Below are positions 12,665 through 25,667 of a stretch of 64,000 nucleotides of DNA, piece after piece. The stretch spans positions 434,001 to 498,000 of the forward strand of contig JAVXUO010000086.1 in assembly GCA_033065855.1 (NCBI GenBank), given 5' to 3'. Position numbers and translations under genes: made by a program. The notes beneath the pieces were generated by a model. That model did not search any database, had not been told where the DNA came from, and saw only the letters and a program-made list of their open reading frames with translations. Positions within the stretch are counted from its first letter, which is position 1, and each line of letters begins with the position of its first letter. Origin of the DNA: Escallonia rubra. Its lineage: Eukaryota > Streptophyta > Magnoliopsida > Escalloniales > Escalloniaceae.

Positions 12665-13744
12665 AATAAATGCTCTCTCTCTCTCTCTCTCCTCCCCCCC
12701 CCCCTCTCTAAATTGCACCCATGTAAATCCAGTGCTTTAATTTTTTGGTACCACTTATGGTATTCTCAAGACAAAGACAAAGCATGGACACAAGAGTTTT
12801 GGATATATAATGCATGACATTCTTATATTTATAAGTTCTAGCTACTCCCAAACTTAGACTCCTCTAGGTGCCTCACCCGCTTCATACAACTAAGGGCGAG
12901 ACCAGAGGCACAAAGGAAAAATTGAACCAAGAAGATTGGATCTAAGAGAAATCCAAAACCTAAGGAAGCACCAGCTGTCGTCTGGAGCTTAGCCTGTCGG
13001 GAGAGGAGACCTAGAAGGGGAACTGGATTGAGCACAAAACCAAATGCCAGGGATGATGGATGAATTGACTAACTACGTAAGTAGATTGCTTCTTCCCCCA
13101 AACTTCAAACCCGCTCCCTCTCCCACCCAAATTCCCAATATACTAGTCACGCTCCCCACTCCGGAACCCGCTCCCGCTCCTACTCATGCTTCGTGCAAAT
13201 AAGGCTAAACCTTTCATCCAATGAGTTGTGATGCATCACTACTACCTCACAGTAGCTAAACATGAAACCCCAACTATCTGGACAATGGTTTCATGTCATA
13301 CTTTAGTTGTTATTTCTCAATTCTTAAATTCCTTCAAACTATAACTCGATTATTAAATCACGCTTATATTAATAATGTAACACCATAAATCTTCACACCA
13401 AATGCAAATACAGTCTGTAGATCTAAGCTGAATTATAGTCTACTAGCTTGTTGATTCCTAATTGTAGCATATGAACTATGGTCACGACTGTTGAAATAAA
13501 TAATTAGTTAGTACACCAGCTTTGCTTATCAGCTTATTGTGACCAAACAATATGCATTACAACAAGGATCGAGTGGTTATGATAGGTTTTCTTTGCTTTA
13601 GGGGGCACCCTTGGAGGTTTATAAAATGTTTCATTTCAGTTGATATACATAATGCATATAAAATATGTGATATGCTATCAGTACCTTTTACATAAATGAA
13701 ATACGTACCAAAAATTTTACTTGGCAAATGTCACTTAGTTCTGT
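12665..13744. other. Unassigned intergenic DNA
   Basis: Apart from the (CT)n/C tract at its start and a CCCGCTCCC-type repetitive patch at about 13105-13190, nothing with gene or element signature was seen. Confidence 0.4.
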
Positions 13745-15945
13745 CAGAGAATCTGCATGTTTTGCCAATGCTGCATAAGTGCCTTGTTGTCAATCTTCTT
13801 AAAAATCTCTTTCTAAACATAGTGATCAAGTTGTCATTCGTTTAATGATCTCCCACTTCGTTGTGCAACGGATCGTTCATATAACCATCACAGAAGAGGC
13901 ACTTCCTACCATGGATGTTGCAGCCGGTAGAATCATGCCAAGTGTCATCAGTAGATATACTAGAGGAATACTACATTCTCTAACCATTTTCTTTCTGAGT
14001 AATCCAAGGCTGTCAAGTTCGGAAAAGTCAACGTCGAATTGCATGTCAATGATGAATGTCTCGATTTGATGATCATAAATCATTAATCCTGCAGCAGAAA
14101 TTTCATCCGGATAAAATGAAGGAAATCTGTCAACTTTTCCTTGTCATATGCGGAGAATGAGTCACTTGGATTTAAGCAAGCAACACAAAGAAGCAATTCT
14201 GTATTCACCTCACTAAAGTGACCATTAAGCTCCTGAAGCTGTAAACTAATAGTAGCATTAAAAAGTTCCTTTTGATAACAGTGAAGAATTTTCACGAGAT
14301 GGGGTTTGTGTTGTGATTGCCCAAGAGGCTACACTTCATCCATAGTAGGAACCTGCAATGTCTGTGTTTGAAACAAAAAGATTCGAACCGTCGTCTCTGA
14401 TCTTTCGCAACCATTCTTTGACATGTTAGCTAATTTCATTGCAGCTAGTATTTCGTGCTCTTTTTGCTGCAAAGCTCCTGATAATTCATGCATTGTCTCT
14501 AAAATTGTTCTCGTCAAATGTAGACTGAATGCAAACTCAAAATCACTAATTGTAGTACCATATATGCTTTACCTGCTTGTTCTGGATCAGAACCCTCGTC
14601 GATAACATTTTCAAGCACGTCCATTACAAAGGAAAACATCAAATCAACTTTACCAATGCGCCATTTTCAGGAATCTGAAATGTATCACCAGCTCGCTTAA
14701 GATCAGATTCTTGAGGCAATTTCCCTAGTGCTTCAACAGTTTCAGCAGCTTGCTTTTTGCATAGGATGTCACAGTACATGCACAATGCGTCAATAACATT
14801 GAATGTGTCGGAAGCAATACAGAAGAAACAAGCGATTGCTGAACGCTGATTCCTTGCAATGTCAACTAGTCATCTGAAATTCATATGCAAAGCACTGAAC
14901 GTAGCATGCTGAAGCATTCTGCACAGTAATGAGTGTCTTGAGGTTTTGAAGTTCATCTTGCATATAGCTAACTCCATCATGTCCTTGACCACGTATTCTT
15001 GCCAAGCTTAGGCCTTGTTTTGATGGCATTGATTCAACTGCAGAGTTGGGTGGTTGTTGTGGTATCATTAACATGAGTAACTCCTGCAAGGTGTTTAACC
15101 ATATTTCCCTCGCAATCCACATAACTTAGAGCAATAACCATTTGCGCTTACTCAGAGTATCAGAAATGCAATTCACCAAAATGGCAAATCGTGCATCTCC
15201 AAGATCGTTAAAGATGGCACTAGTAGTCTCAGTTGCAGCAGCATTGCCATGACCTTCTGAATATCATGCGCTGCTATCTTAAAATATGCTGGGTAACTCC
15301 AAGAACCACATCATGAATTCCTTTTTATGGTCAGCTAGAAACCTCACTAATCCAAGAAAATTGGTCTGCTGGCTAGAGAGTCTTCAGGTTCCTCGGGATC
15401 TGGAAATGCTAGTCCTTATTGCTGTATCAACCAAAAACAATCAAGTAACACACATAAATATCAGATATGGTCACTTCTTTTTCTTGCATCATCTGAATAT
15501 TTTTTGTTCGCGGAGTAATTTTTTGCACTTTAGGCCTGATCGTGAGCACTCTTACGTTTTCTAACATGAGACTCTATCCTGTCCTCCTTTCTCCAGTTAC
15601 TAAATCTCTAGCAGTAAAAGTATCTTCTCCCCCCCGTTCACCATGATCGGTTTCATAAAGATAGCAGAATAAACAGAACGCAACGTTTTTTCTCTATGCT
15701 AGATTTTGACGATTCTGTATAATCATTAAACCAAGCCAGGTTGACGACTCTTCAGTGATTATTGCCAAATTATTTGTACAGAAATTTTGGATTCTTAGGT
15801 TGCAAGGGACCTCCTTGCAAGTATTCTAATCAAACTTCATCTCTCACATCAGGATGATAATCAGAGATACGAGTCCTCAATTTGCAACATTAGTCTGGCC
15901 TTCTTCAGAGATGGCCTTTTATCAAGCTTAACCAACTTGTCCATG
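13745..15945 (-). pseudogene. Decayed hAT transposase (TTF/MYM zinc-finger type)
   Basis: Read on the minus strand in several frames, fragments follow the order of a plant hAT transposase of the zinc-finger MYM/TTF type. These include an N-terminal stretch like YHPDVRDEV...LQGGPLQPKNPKF (about 15780-15870) and RRFNLAWFNDY (about 15740). LSLARIRGQGHDGVSYMQDE followed by CYVQCFAYEFQMT lies at 14862-15010. FEFAFSLHLTRTILETMHEL follows at about 14490-14550, and ELLLCVACLNPSDSFSAYDK at about 14150. The dimerisation region ends near PLVYLLMTLGMILPAATSMV, where intact elements have VERxFSAM. Multiple stops and frameshifts mean it makes no transposase. No TIR or target duplication was found. It could be a relic of the autonomous partner of the short hAT elements in this window (inference). 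Confidence 0.85.
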
Positions 15946-17907
15946 ATTTTAAGCAACCAATTGCCTAACATCCTACGAAGGAATAATCAGAATTTTGAGC
16001 AAACACAAGTCAAATTGCACAAGCAACCTAGAAAAAATACTCATTGTAGAAAAAGATTGGTGAGCTAACTAAATTAAGTAACTCAAACTTCACAATTTCC
16101 CCCCGCTCCCCCAATTGCATGTCAGCTAGCGTTGACCTTTCATATAAGACAATCACTTCTAAAGTAACATTGACATCACGTCATCTCAGTTTTAACTTTG
16201 GCAGTACTTATTTCCTTGCATGATTAGCTATAATATTTCGTCCAGAACATATACCTGTGTATAGTCTATCAACTCAACCACTCAACTCACTAGTCGGACC
16301 CTCAGAATATTCTCAAATTAACAAACATAAGATTCCGTCAGTATTGAAACATGAGCCAAAGATGAGGTGAGGTCCATGCACCAAGTTTTGGTTCTACATG
16401 ATATAAACGGTAAAATACTTGACGATATGGTTAAGGTAGGGAGTAGGGACAGATTGAGAGCTTATCACCTCTAATATGTGGATATTGTCGTTAGCTCATC
16501 TCAGATTATTACCTGCTTAGCCACATTGCATCCTTACCACTCCAAAAATCAACATTCTTGGTCTTGAGTTTTGACAATTCGTAATTGCACTCTACAATCA
16601 CAAGATTACAGCTCAAAAAAGCTACAAGGCTCCGGGTGTACCTTAGAGACCAAGTCCTCGTGGACCACTACAAGCAACAAGAAAGAAACAAGAGAATTAC
16701 ACATAAAACTCAAAGAGCATCAAGAAAGAGAGTTCTTCTTGGAAACCAAGCCGGAAGGCGGAATGGTCGACTCCTAGGGAGTCGACTCTATCAAGCAGCT
16801 TGTTACTGCAAATTGCAGGGCACTTCTTCGAACTGGAATAAACAGTGGTCTCCAAATTTCCATCTATTGACATATTTGATCGAAACAAAGTAACTAACGC
16901 TCTCTCATAAGGTCCTTATTATGTCAATGTTTCAATTTTAAGTAGCGAAGAATAACTTTCTTGGTAGAAATACAACGAGACCTTGCTTTTGAGGAACTGA
17001 TGTATGTAGCTGACCTTACGAATTGGAAATCACTAAACCGTAAAGAGTGCACAATACACTACTGTTCTAACATTAAGATCGAATTCGCGTGTTAATCTCA
17101 ACGATCAAGTACCTCGGCAACTTTAGTAAGTGCGTACAACTCATCGCGGATTCGTCTGAAGTACAATTGAACAGCCACAACCTATTCCAAATTAGAAATT
17201 CATGACCTAATCTTAATGCTACTCTTTGTTCAAGTCCTAAGTTCATAATATGTGACATAATCGCATCCATTAAACAGCAGCATCTCATTAGCGTTGGCAA
17301 TATGACAAGAAACAAAAGTGTGGACCTTGGAGTCGACGCCGCCTGATGGGAGGAACCCTAGCTCCGGCCGGCGGCAGCAGGTGATGCGCCGTCGGAAGAG
17401 CGAGCTCCACTCCCCTGCACTCACTTCACCGTCATTGTGTGTGGTGCAATTGTAGCAGGATGAAGAGCACGTGTTGATCGTTCCAGTTTGTCTGGAAACT
17501 AGTTTGTTGTATGTCACTTTGTTCTTCGTTATTTTCAGTTTCGACAAAATTGGCATTCCTGCGCTATTTAATCGAACTAATTCACTCTTTTTTTTCCGAA
17601 CCAATTACCGTTTGAAGTTAGAGTGTAGTAGTGTTAGAAGCTAATTTAATATTGTTTGCAGTTAAAAGGTAAACGCTTGTCATTTTTAGTATTTTTTTAT
17701 AACAAAAAAAAGAGCTAGAAAATTACATGAAGCCGTGAAAAATGCTATTTTTATATATAAAATAACAAGGTTATCCAAATTAACATAATCATTACTGCCA
17801 AAAGAAAATAGTCCTTTTTAAATTTTGGATGATAAAAAAATAGTGTTTCGGAGAACGGAAACACTTTTCAATATATTCAATAGAGCTTTAAGAGAACGAA
17901 ATGTAGT
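15946..17907. other. Unassigned DNA with a GC-rich patch
   Basis: No recognised gene. Overlapping plus frames at 16571-16893 and minus frames at 17073-17604 show no family signature. A GC-rich patch at about 17330-17430 (minus strand reads GGAGCTAGGGTTCCTCCCAT within it) looks like the start region of a plant gene or a captured exon. No open frame supports it. Confidence 0.35.
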
Positions 17908-17936
17908 TTATTCTTTTTAATTTGTATATGTTCTTT

Positions 17937-18509
17937 GGGAAAATTACAAAAAAATGGGTTTTGGAGTTAAATACTTGTAGATGAGGGGTTTTTTTTTAAA
18001 ATTGTGAAAAATGGGGGGCCACTTTTGAAAATCTTTGAAAAAGGGGATTAGTTGGGAAAAAAGGTTTCTTTTAAAACCTGACTTTTTCATTTTCCAAATT
18101 ACCCCTCCATTTGTTTGTCTCCCCATACAACACTTTTGTGGTTTGAAACCGCGACTTTAAAGTAGAAATCGTAATTTTAAACAACGTTTTTAGTGTATAT
18201 ATATCTGTTTTCCCTTTTAAATTACGCCGAAAATGAGAAAACGTGGTTCAAACCACGTTTTCTACTAAATCGCGATTTTCACTTTAAAGTCGCGGTTTCA
18301 AACCGCGATTTTCAAATGTGTTGTATGTAACAAACAGGAAAGGGGTAATTTGGGAAATGGAAAATCGTTAGAAAAAAAACCCACTTTTTCACAAGTCATT
18401 CCCTTTTTCAGAGATTTCTAAAAGTTGCCCCACTTTTTCACAAGGTTTATAAAAAAACCCACCATCCCCAAACGTTTTATCGCAAAACCCACATCTTTCT
18501 AATTTTCCC
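17937..18509. mobile_element. Foldback MULE-like element with 9-bp TSD
   Basis: The 573-bp element starts GGGAAAATTAC and ends in CTAATTTTCCC, with long imperfect inverted arms (about 170 bp or more). A perfect 9-bp duplication ATGTTCTTT flanks it at 17928-17936 and 18510-18518. The inner arms contain repeated GAAACCGCGACTTTAAAG-like dyads. It has no coding capacity. The paralogous site in unit 2 (about 47200-47230) is continuous without the element. It therefore either arrived in unit 1 after the duplication or was never copied. Confidence 0.92.
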
Positions 18510-18893
18510 ATGTTCTTTTGTGTTTTGGCTAATAACAAGGCCTGTAACACTAGTATTTAGTGCTTTAATGTGTCCATTTCTTGGTCATTTAGGAAGTCCT
18601 TCCTAGGGAGGCCTTTGAATCTTTTCCTTTCTTCCTCCTGGCCATCAACTTATTTTACAGAGGTAAACGTTGCACCATTGACAAAGATTTCTGCAATCAA
18701 TGGTAACTAATGAATTTTTCTTCCATCATATCCATGCTTAATAAGGCCAAATAATGTAACTTGAGCTTTGCAGTAACACATTCAAATGAGAATTTGGTAT
18801 CAAAAGTTCCTTTTCTAAGCAATTGGACACAATGTGACTCTTTTTCTGGGGCAAACTGGCTTCATATAGATGAACTTCTTTATACGGTATATT

Positions 18894-21800
18894 CTACACC
18901 TGACAGGCTGAAATAGATGCAAGATTTCTTAACCAGAATGTATCAGATACAACCGACTCATCGTCGTCGTTTCTATGCCACGCCCACATGGCATGGGTTG
19001 CATTCACCACCTCTAATTCGCCATGCCCAAAACTCGCTTCCCTGAAGACCGATATTTGCGGTTGTGGATCTATGAACCTGTACGTACAAGGATCCATCGA
19101 ACTTCTTAGTGTTAAAAGAAAAAATATATATAGATTTTCTACTGTAGCTAGTAACAAAACAAGATTGTTTGGTTATCGGAAACTGGTAAGGTTGCTCTAT
19201 TTTGACTTGGGGGGAGATGGGGACGGGTGCATTGCTAGAAAATCAACTTACTTGCTGGCAAGCCCTTCGCGGTTGCCACCATCTCCAATGGTAATATACG
19301 CTGGAGCACAGTTGTTAGCATCTCCTTTGTAGACGCGAGTCTGGAATGACAAGTCAGAGAGAGGGGGTCAGCATGCACTTAAAAAAGGAACCAAACTCAT
19401 CACATTCCCCAGGTATAAGAACACGATCATTAAGGCTTGTGTGAAAACTGAAAATTTTACTTTCTTCTCTCTTCTGGGCTACCAAAGATCAGTATTTTTA
19501 CTTGAGGTTAGTACTTCACACTGGCCATTTGTTAAGAAACTTTTTGGCTGGGCTATGAGATGAATTTGTTTTCCAATGTACTTGCAGGCACCAAAAGTAT
19601 GAACAACACAATTTTTTCTACGATATAATCTGCAAAATGGCCGTTTTGTATTGATGCCAAAGCAAGCTAAAATATTTAAAAGGAGAGTAAGCTTACGAAG
19701 CGCTCATAGGCATGGACATGTCCTGCAAAGACGACATCAACGCGAGCTCCATAAAGTAAATCTTCCATAGCTTCCTTCATGTCAATGGATTCACTCTCCC
19801 CTTGATGGGCATAGTTAGAATTGTACCATGGTGCATGGAGAAGCACGACGAGCCATGGCGTTTTCGTCCTATCAAACTTCCCCAAATCGGACTGAAGCCA
19901 CTTGTACTGCTCCGAGTCGGCTCCAAAATCGGTATAGGAACCCAACATGATAACGTGCACACCGAAAACTTCAAAGGAGTAGTATAAGTTGGAGGCAGAA
20001 CCACTCTCCTCAAAAGGCATATGCCATCTTGCATTGTAGGCTGTGAAGGTATCCTCGTGAATCACGGGGATTTTCTCAATCTCGTGGTTGCCTTGTGTAA
20101 CCATCCAGGGGCGCTGACTAGCAAGAGGCTCGACCACCATACCGAATGAGTCCCACAGTGGCTGCTCTGTATCAGCATATGACAAGTCCCCTGGCAGTAG
20201 AAACACATTGTAGTTCGACTTTGAAACGTGTTGAAGGGTTGAGTTAGTCCAATCGGTTTGTCCAAGATCACCTGCGTTATAAAATTGGCATGAAACCATC
20301 CTAGCTAGCAGAGTATTGCTGTGAAGTTACAAGTACAGGATTATGTTGCTAATTTGCAAATACAAAATTCTGAGCAAAGAACATTCAATGCTATACGAAA
20401 GTTCTGAACTTATATTAGTCAGCTTTATTAAGCTGTTCTATCTCAATCTGAAGTTCTTGTCCCACAGCCCCCTAAGAACTTGTGCACGTCGCAACCAAGA
20501 AGAGGCAGTAAATTCCAAACGTTACTGTCATTGCTGTAAATGGGATTAGTTCATGTAGGATTCCCATCGTCAAAACTTGCATACTGGTTTCTTTCGCGCC
20601 AAGTACAGAACCTCAGAGGCACCGAGGTTACCTCTAGTACGTTACCAGTTCCATTTTCGTCGCCAATAGCAGAACGAAAAAGTGATCACATACAAAAAGC
20701 TCTGAAAATAAAGATGACCACATACAATTTGAAACTTCTACATACCTACGATAGCAAATTTGATCGGAAATTGAGCTGGAGGGGTTTTGAAACTGAACAC
20801 AGGGGACGAATTCAAGCCACATTGGTAGTAATATACTGTATCAGGCTTCAATGGACCAATGACTACATCGTGTATTTCACCCGACTTGTACGTCACATAT
20901 GTGTACGAAGAAGCATTCCCGTTAGCTGAAATTCCATTAGTTACCTGTGGAGATGTACCATATCTAACGGTTGCCGGAGTAGGATCTTCACTAATCCATG
21001 TTACTCTGATTTTGTCTTCACCAACTAGAGATATATGCACCTTCAATAGGAAAAACACAAGTTTCTTACAGCATTATTCCTATTGAAAACATCATCAAGC
21101 TTTCATTCAATGTTAGTAGTTGTTTAGACTGCGAAACTGTTGAAGCACAGTGCTACAAGTACTCATGAAAAAAAATGGCAGTTTTCCCTCTAACTTCAAA
21201 TCCCACTCTACTACCATCTCTTGAATCAATGAAAAGGGGAAAAACCATCTTCTGTCTGTCGGGTTTTGTTGCCATAAATTGCTGTAGTTAATGAGCTTAC
21301 ACACTTATTCAACCTTCCCCAGCTTTTACCAAAATTTGCCTCTAGTTGGCTGTTGGCAGTTGCAACAACCGGCCTTTGAACTTGAGTCTAAAGAACTGAA
21401 TCTTGTGACTTGAGATCCAGAGAATCATTACAAAAACCCTCGGGATTGGCCCCACGATCTTGCTCGTCATAGGAATGCGACTCCAACTATTCGGTGTCCG
21501 GTCTATGACAGATTACGCGCAAATTTTCATCACACAGATCTTATTTCCTTTCGCTAGAAGTAAATCGTTGCGCTTTGACACGTTAATATAGTATGTTAAC
21601 TACGTGTGAAACAAGATTTCTCGTATCGAAAACAGGAATTACAAGAACCAAAATAATCGAACTCTCGGGTCTAACGCTCCTACATTCTTGGGCCAGGCAC
21701 AGGCTTCTCTGACACCAACTGACGTGACATTATACGTCTCATGAAGACGGACCAGACCATTAGGAGTAATTCATACACTTGGACCCGTCTTTTATTTTTA

Positions 21801-22133
21801 ACTTTGGTCTACACCAACTTTTCGCGCAACTGTTGAGTTTGCGTATAGCATTACTCTTTGGGTAACCAAAGTTCAACTAGCTATCATCCCAAGCAAGCAA
21901 CTTGTGCTCTGTAACCTGCAACTTGCTTCTATCCGTGCTAGGAGAAATGGAGAATAATAGACTGGAGGGAGAGGGATGTATACACGCACCTGTTGTGGGC
22001 TAGTGGAGTCACGATCGTTAGATACAAAGAGTGGCTTGCCTGCAGGCGGACGATCATATGCAGTACTGAAATCAAAGACTACTACAAACGTCAAAGCAAT
22101 TGCCAATAGCAGACACAACCCTTTGACCGCCAT
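18894..22133 (-). CDS. PAP: Purple acid phosphatase PAP-A (five exons, intact)
   Basis: Exons on the minus strand: 22133-21990, 21040-20746, 20271-19697, 19340-19252 and 19077-18894. All introns have GT-AG borders with consistent phases, giving 428 aa, the usual size of the plant PAP20/21/22 group. Residues 1-25 are a signal peptide with likely cleavage before YDRPP. Residues 49-145 form the fibronectin-like N domain. The metallophosphatase domain carries all PAP ligands: D148 (GDLG), D175 and Y178 (GDLSY), N208 (GNHE), H292 (VVLLH), H331 and H333 (GHVH). The Fe-Me centre hydrolyses phosphate monoesters; the product should be secreted or vacuolar. Sequons such as NAS at 90-92 suggest glycosylation. 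The start MAVKG is preferred over an upstream ATG at 22193. That ATG lies next to the TATA box and is lost (AAG) in PAP-B. Confidence 0.95.
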
Positions 22134-22196
22134 GGCAGAACAGGGATAGAGCAAGGAGATGAAGGGCAGAGGCTTCCTGTTAATGAATGCCATGTA

Positions 22197-22206
22197 GATT
22201 TTATAG
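22197..22206 (-). promoter_or_regulatory. TATA box of PAP-A
   Basis: The minus strand reads CCTATAAAATC about 65 bp before the PAP-A start codon, followed upstream by a (CT)n tract at about 22212-22238. The same TATAAAATC context is kept in PAP-B. This leaves a short 5' leader and makes the 22193 ATG unlikely to be transcribed as a start. Confidence 0.65.
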
Positions 22207-22238
22207 GAGGGTGGGGGGAGAGAGAGAGAGAGAGAGGG

Positions 22239-24580
22239 AAAATTCTGAGGGGCAACAATTTCTTATTTTGATTATCTTTTGCCAGTCTTCGGAATGTGTG
22301 ATTCTCTTTTTTTAACCATAGAATGTGTATGTGATTCTTAAATTAACCCTGAAGGGAGTTACTAATTTTTATGCCACTTCCTAACGTGACACTTCTTAAA
22401 ACTTCTTTCACATTTTGTTCATGATTGTGTATATCTAACCTTGAATTATGATAAAGAAACAACGTTTGAATTTTATCAATTTTGAATTCGCAGAATAAGG
22501 TTTGAATTCAGAAGTTATTCATCAAAGCTTTACAAGAAAGGAAAACATAAGATGCGTAATTTTTTTCATATGCATCGCCAAAGCGAAAATAGACGTTCTT
22601 TATAGTCACGAAAGTCATCAATGATCGAGTTTATACTAAACGCCTCTATAAATAGTTAGTATTTAATTAACTTTGTAAGATTAATGAACAACATATCACT
22701 AATCTTGCGTTAAAGGAGCTTAACTGGTACGTGCATATATAAGGTAATAATGCGATTATTAATTTCATAACTACTATAGTTCATTTATAGGTTAATATAC
22801 TATAAGATTTTAAACTACAAAAAAAAAAAAAAAAAAAACCTTGATACATTCTTGTTTATTTGTAATCTATTTTGAGATTTGGCAAATGAAGTTGGAATAA
22901 GAGAAACACAAAGACAAAGATTGTAACGGCCGGCGGCAAAAGAAATAAAAAAACTCAAGAAAAAGAAACCCTAATATAGTGATGTTATAGTACTGTTGGG
23001 TTTTCGTGAATAAATCAAATATAAGTACCCACTCTATGAGAAACTAAAAATGAATCTGAAAAATTGGGGGGTGACTCTGGTCCCTCGGCCCCTTTCGTTA
23101 GTCCACCCTATTCGACGATATTCCTTACCGTCTGAATGGAAAGAAAAAAAAAAGTGGGCAACTCTTTTAATTGATTATTGAGAAAATATTGTTTCTTGTC
23201 GTGTAAAACAAAGTTGCATAAGAAATCGTAGACGTGGTTAACTTTTTTTGGGCCAAAGATAATCGCCAAAAGAAATATTGCATCAAAGTTATTGCTGGAA
23301 AATGAACTTGTTGCTTTGACAACATCGATTCTTCATTCTTGTTGCACCCAAACCATTGTGGGAAATGCTCTAAAGTCTAAAGTTTGGCAGCTAAGCTGAA
23401 TGTATGTGTGGACGGTTTCTTTGTCACCGTCAAGGGACGGTTTGGCATTGCGGCCACGGTTTCTTCATTTCCCACTTGAGGAAAACAAACTCACCTTAAC
23501 ACCAACAACAAATGAGAGAATACAAGTTCACACGACATTCTGGTGATCATATCAAAGACTTGTAAAATTTTAGTCACTTGTCTTGACTCTCGAGCAACGT
23601 TTCGCACAGATTTTATGTAGAAATTTGAAAAAATTAATGATGTGTTTTCCTTTCGCGAGCTCTAACCAAAAGAAGTCTCGAAGCTAAATGCTAATCGTGA
23701 GCATCATATGTTTTATAAACTTTTTGTCGGGTCAGCAAGTTCTTGTAGAGAAGCCGTGGCAGTTTAGATGCAATTGCCTATAGAGTCGCTCTCAATCTAA
23801 TATGTTGTCGTTTGTATCGATACTACGGCCACATCCGTTTCTTTAGTGTTTGTCTTGACCATAGCCCTCTCCCTTGCTCTACCCTTAAGGATGAGTACCA
23901 AACTGTTCAAACCAATCTGAACCGTTGAAATTAAACCAATCCAAACCGTCTGAAAATCTTAACGGTTCGGTTTCACATATTTCAAACTGACCTTGATTCG
24001 GTTCGGTTCACATTTTCTAAACCGATCACAAACCGAACCGACCCACGATATGTTAATTATTTTTACCTTTTTGCTGTCGTTTGTATCACTATGGCCATAA
24101 TCGCTTTCACCTATTTGTTGTAGTTTGTATCGGTATGCCCACAATCATTCCTTTAATGTTTTTCTTGACTGTATCCCTCTCCCTTGCTCTATGCTGGCCC
24201 CTCCTAGCCCATAAGACACTACAAATTTTATAAGCTGATTGATCTAATACTCTGAGTTTCTTTTTACCGTTAAGTACGCCAGATTGTGTCATAATAAATA
24301 TGGTTACATATTGATGTGTTAATCATAACAACCTTTTCACTTGTACATAACAAACATGGATAATTATCACGGCTAAATGGTTAATTCCACCGGCTGAAAA
24401 CACGCATCTAAAACTTGCTAATGCAGATTTTGAGTCTCACCAAAACCATAAAAGTTGTTTCCACATATATTGCATGTTGTGCTACGTCTTGGTCGGCTAG
24501 CTTTGTGACATTTGAGTTCTCTTTTTGTAGTTAAAGTGTTGATATAACAATTCCAGACATTTAATTACAACAAGTGAAGA
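22239..24580. other. PAP-A 5' flank containing a hAT relic
   Basis: The flank is homologous to the PAP-B flank (about 50950-53093). Within about 22560-23110 the sequence matches the short hAT at 6556-7483 (TATAGTCACGAAA, a CGGCCGGCGG-type patch, AAGAAAAAGAAACCCTAAT) in the same orientation, without clear ends. Because both flanks carry it, it predates the duplication. A polyA tract lies at about 22820-22838. Near-repeated phrases such as GTCGTTTGTATC...TATGGCCA...ATC occur at about 23810 and 24077. No gene was seen. Confidence 0.55.
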
Positions 24581-24588
24581 TTAAACGG

Positions 24589-25280
24589 CGGAAAAGATTT
24601 GGCTCCTATCCCGGTTGAAGGAATCTTCCCCCTATTTTTTATATAGCGACAATAAATAGTCGCTATATATTATTAGTGACTTTTATTTAGTGACGCTAAA
24701 AAAATGCTGTTAAGAATTGTCGTTAAAAGTGTTAGCAGAAAAATCACTAAAAATATTTAACGACTATTAATTGTTATTATATACTGTTGCAGCTAAAAAT
24801 TGGATCGGGAACCACACCAGAAATCAGGCCTGCAAAAGAGAACACGGAGTGACCGCCGGGTGGGGTTCCGGCAGGGGAATGCTCCGATGCTTAAGTCAGA
24901 GATGGCTAACAATGTAGAACTCTGAGAAGCAATAAAGACACAATGTGTATGTGTGTGAGCTTGTCTTTACCTGAGGGGCTTGACCCTTTATATAGTGGTA
25001 GAAGGAGGAGTCCTAGTAGGACTGGGCTTTGACCAATTCTAATCAGAATCTAATTAGGATCCTAGAGGATCTCATGTCAATCTGAGCTGATAGAGTCAGA
25101 GCCTCTTTAGGATTCTGCCCGGTGATTGATACGGTAAGTGTCATATCAGTAATGAGCCAGTATGGGTTACGTGTCATAACTGCCACGTGTCGTCCGTAGA
25201 TTGGAGGGATATTTTTAGCTATATCATATACGGAATTGGAAGAAGATTCCTACAACCCTGTTAGCAGTCAAAGTTTGTTC
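24589..25280. mobile_element. Small DNA-transposon insertion with nested solo LTR
   Basis: An 8-bp duplication TTAAACGG (24581-24588 and 25281-25288) flanks an insertion that is cleanly absent from the unit 2 flank (TTAAACGG once, 53094-53101). Without the solo LTR it is about 245 bp, with TAGCGACAATAAATAGTCGCTA-type inverted motifs. Subterminal GGTTGAAGGAATCTTCC and its inverted counterpart occur near each end. The class is uncertain; the 8-bp duplication favours hAT. Confidence 0.7.
24785..25226 (-). mobile_element. Solo LTR of the Tat-like Ty3/gypsy family
   Basis: The 442-bp LTR in minus orientation begins (plus strand) TGTTGCAGCTAAAAATTGG and ends TTTTTAGCTATATCA, with a perfect 5-bp duplication TATAC at 24780-24784 and 25227-25231. 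It matches the LTRs of the element at 32422-46696, including the CACGTGTC motif and TATA box (minus strand ACTATATAAAGGGTC). No internal sequence remains, as expected after LTR-LTR recombination. It is nested in the small DNA element. Confidence 0.93.
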
Positions 25281-25667
25281 TTAAACGGCCGACGGTTGAG
25301 ATCAAATATCACAGTCCTTGTTATGAATGTTGCCTCATTTAAAGTTTTTAGAAAGCTACCACGAAAAACACGGAGTGGCACCATAGCGGCGAAATATGTG
25401 ACGAGAGTATGAAATATGCGACGAGGGTATGAAAACATTTAGTGCCCCCATCAATTCTGGACTATCCATTTGTCTCTACCAATGAAAGCATGCCAACGGT
25501 GTTCTTTTCTGCCAAACCTCCATCTGGTAATCCTTCGTCGTCGAAGTGCACTCAATATGGCGAAGCCGATAGATAATTCGGCACGCCACAAGACTCTGCT
25601 TCACTGGCATCCCCCAAAGGGTGGCTGGATAAAAGTTAACGTTGACGGTGCTGCACGAGGAGATCCA

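Noticed and set aside
16571..16893. Two overlapping plus frames near 16.6 kb as a gene
   Set aside because: No start context, no known domain, both frames open only over a short Lys-rich stretch.
22134..22193. Longer PAP-A start adding MAFINRKPLPF before MAVKG
   Set aside because: It would bury the signal peptide, starts within about 10 bp of the TATA box, and the ATG is AAG in PAP-B.
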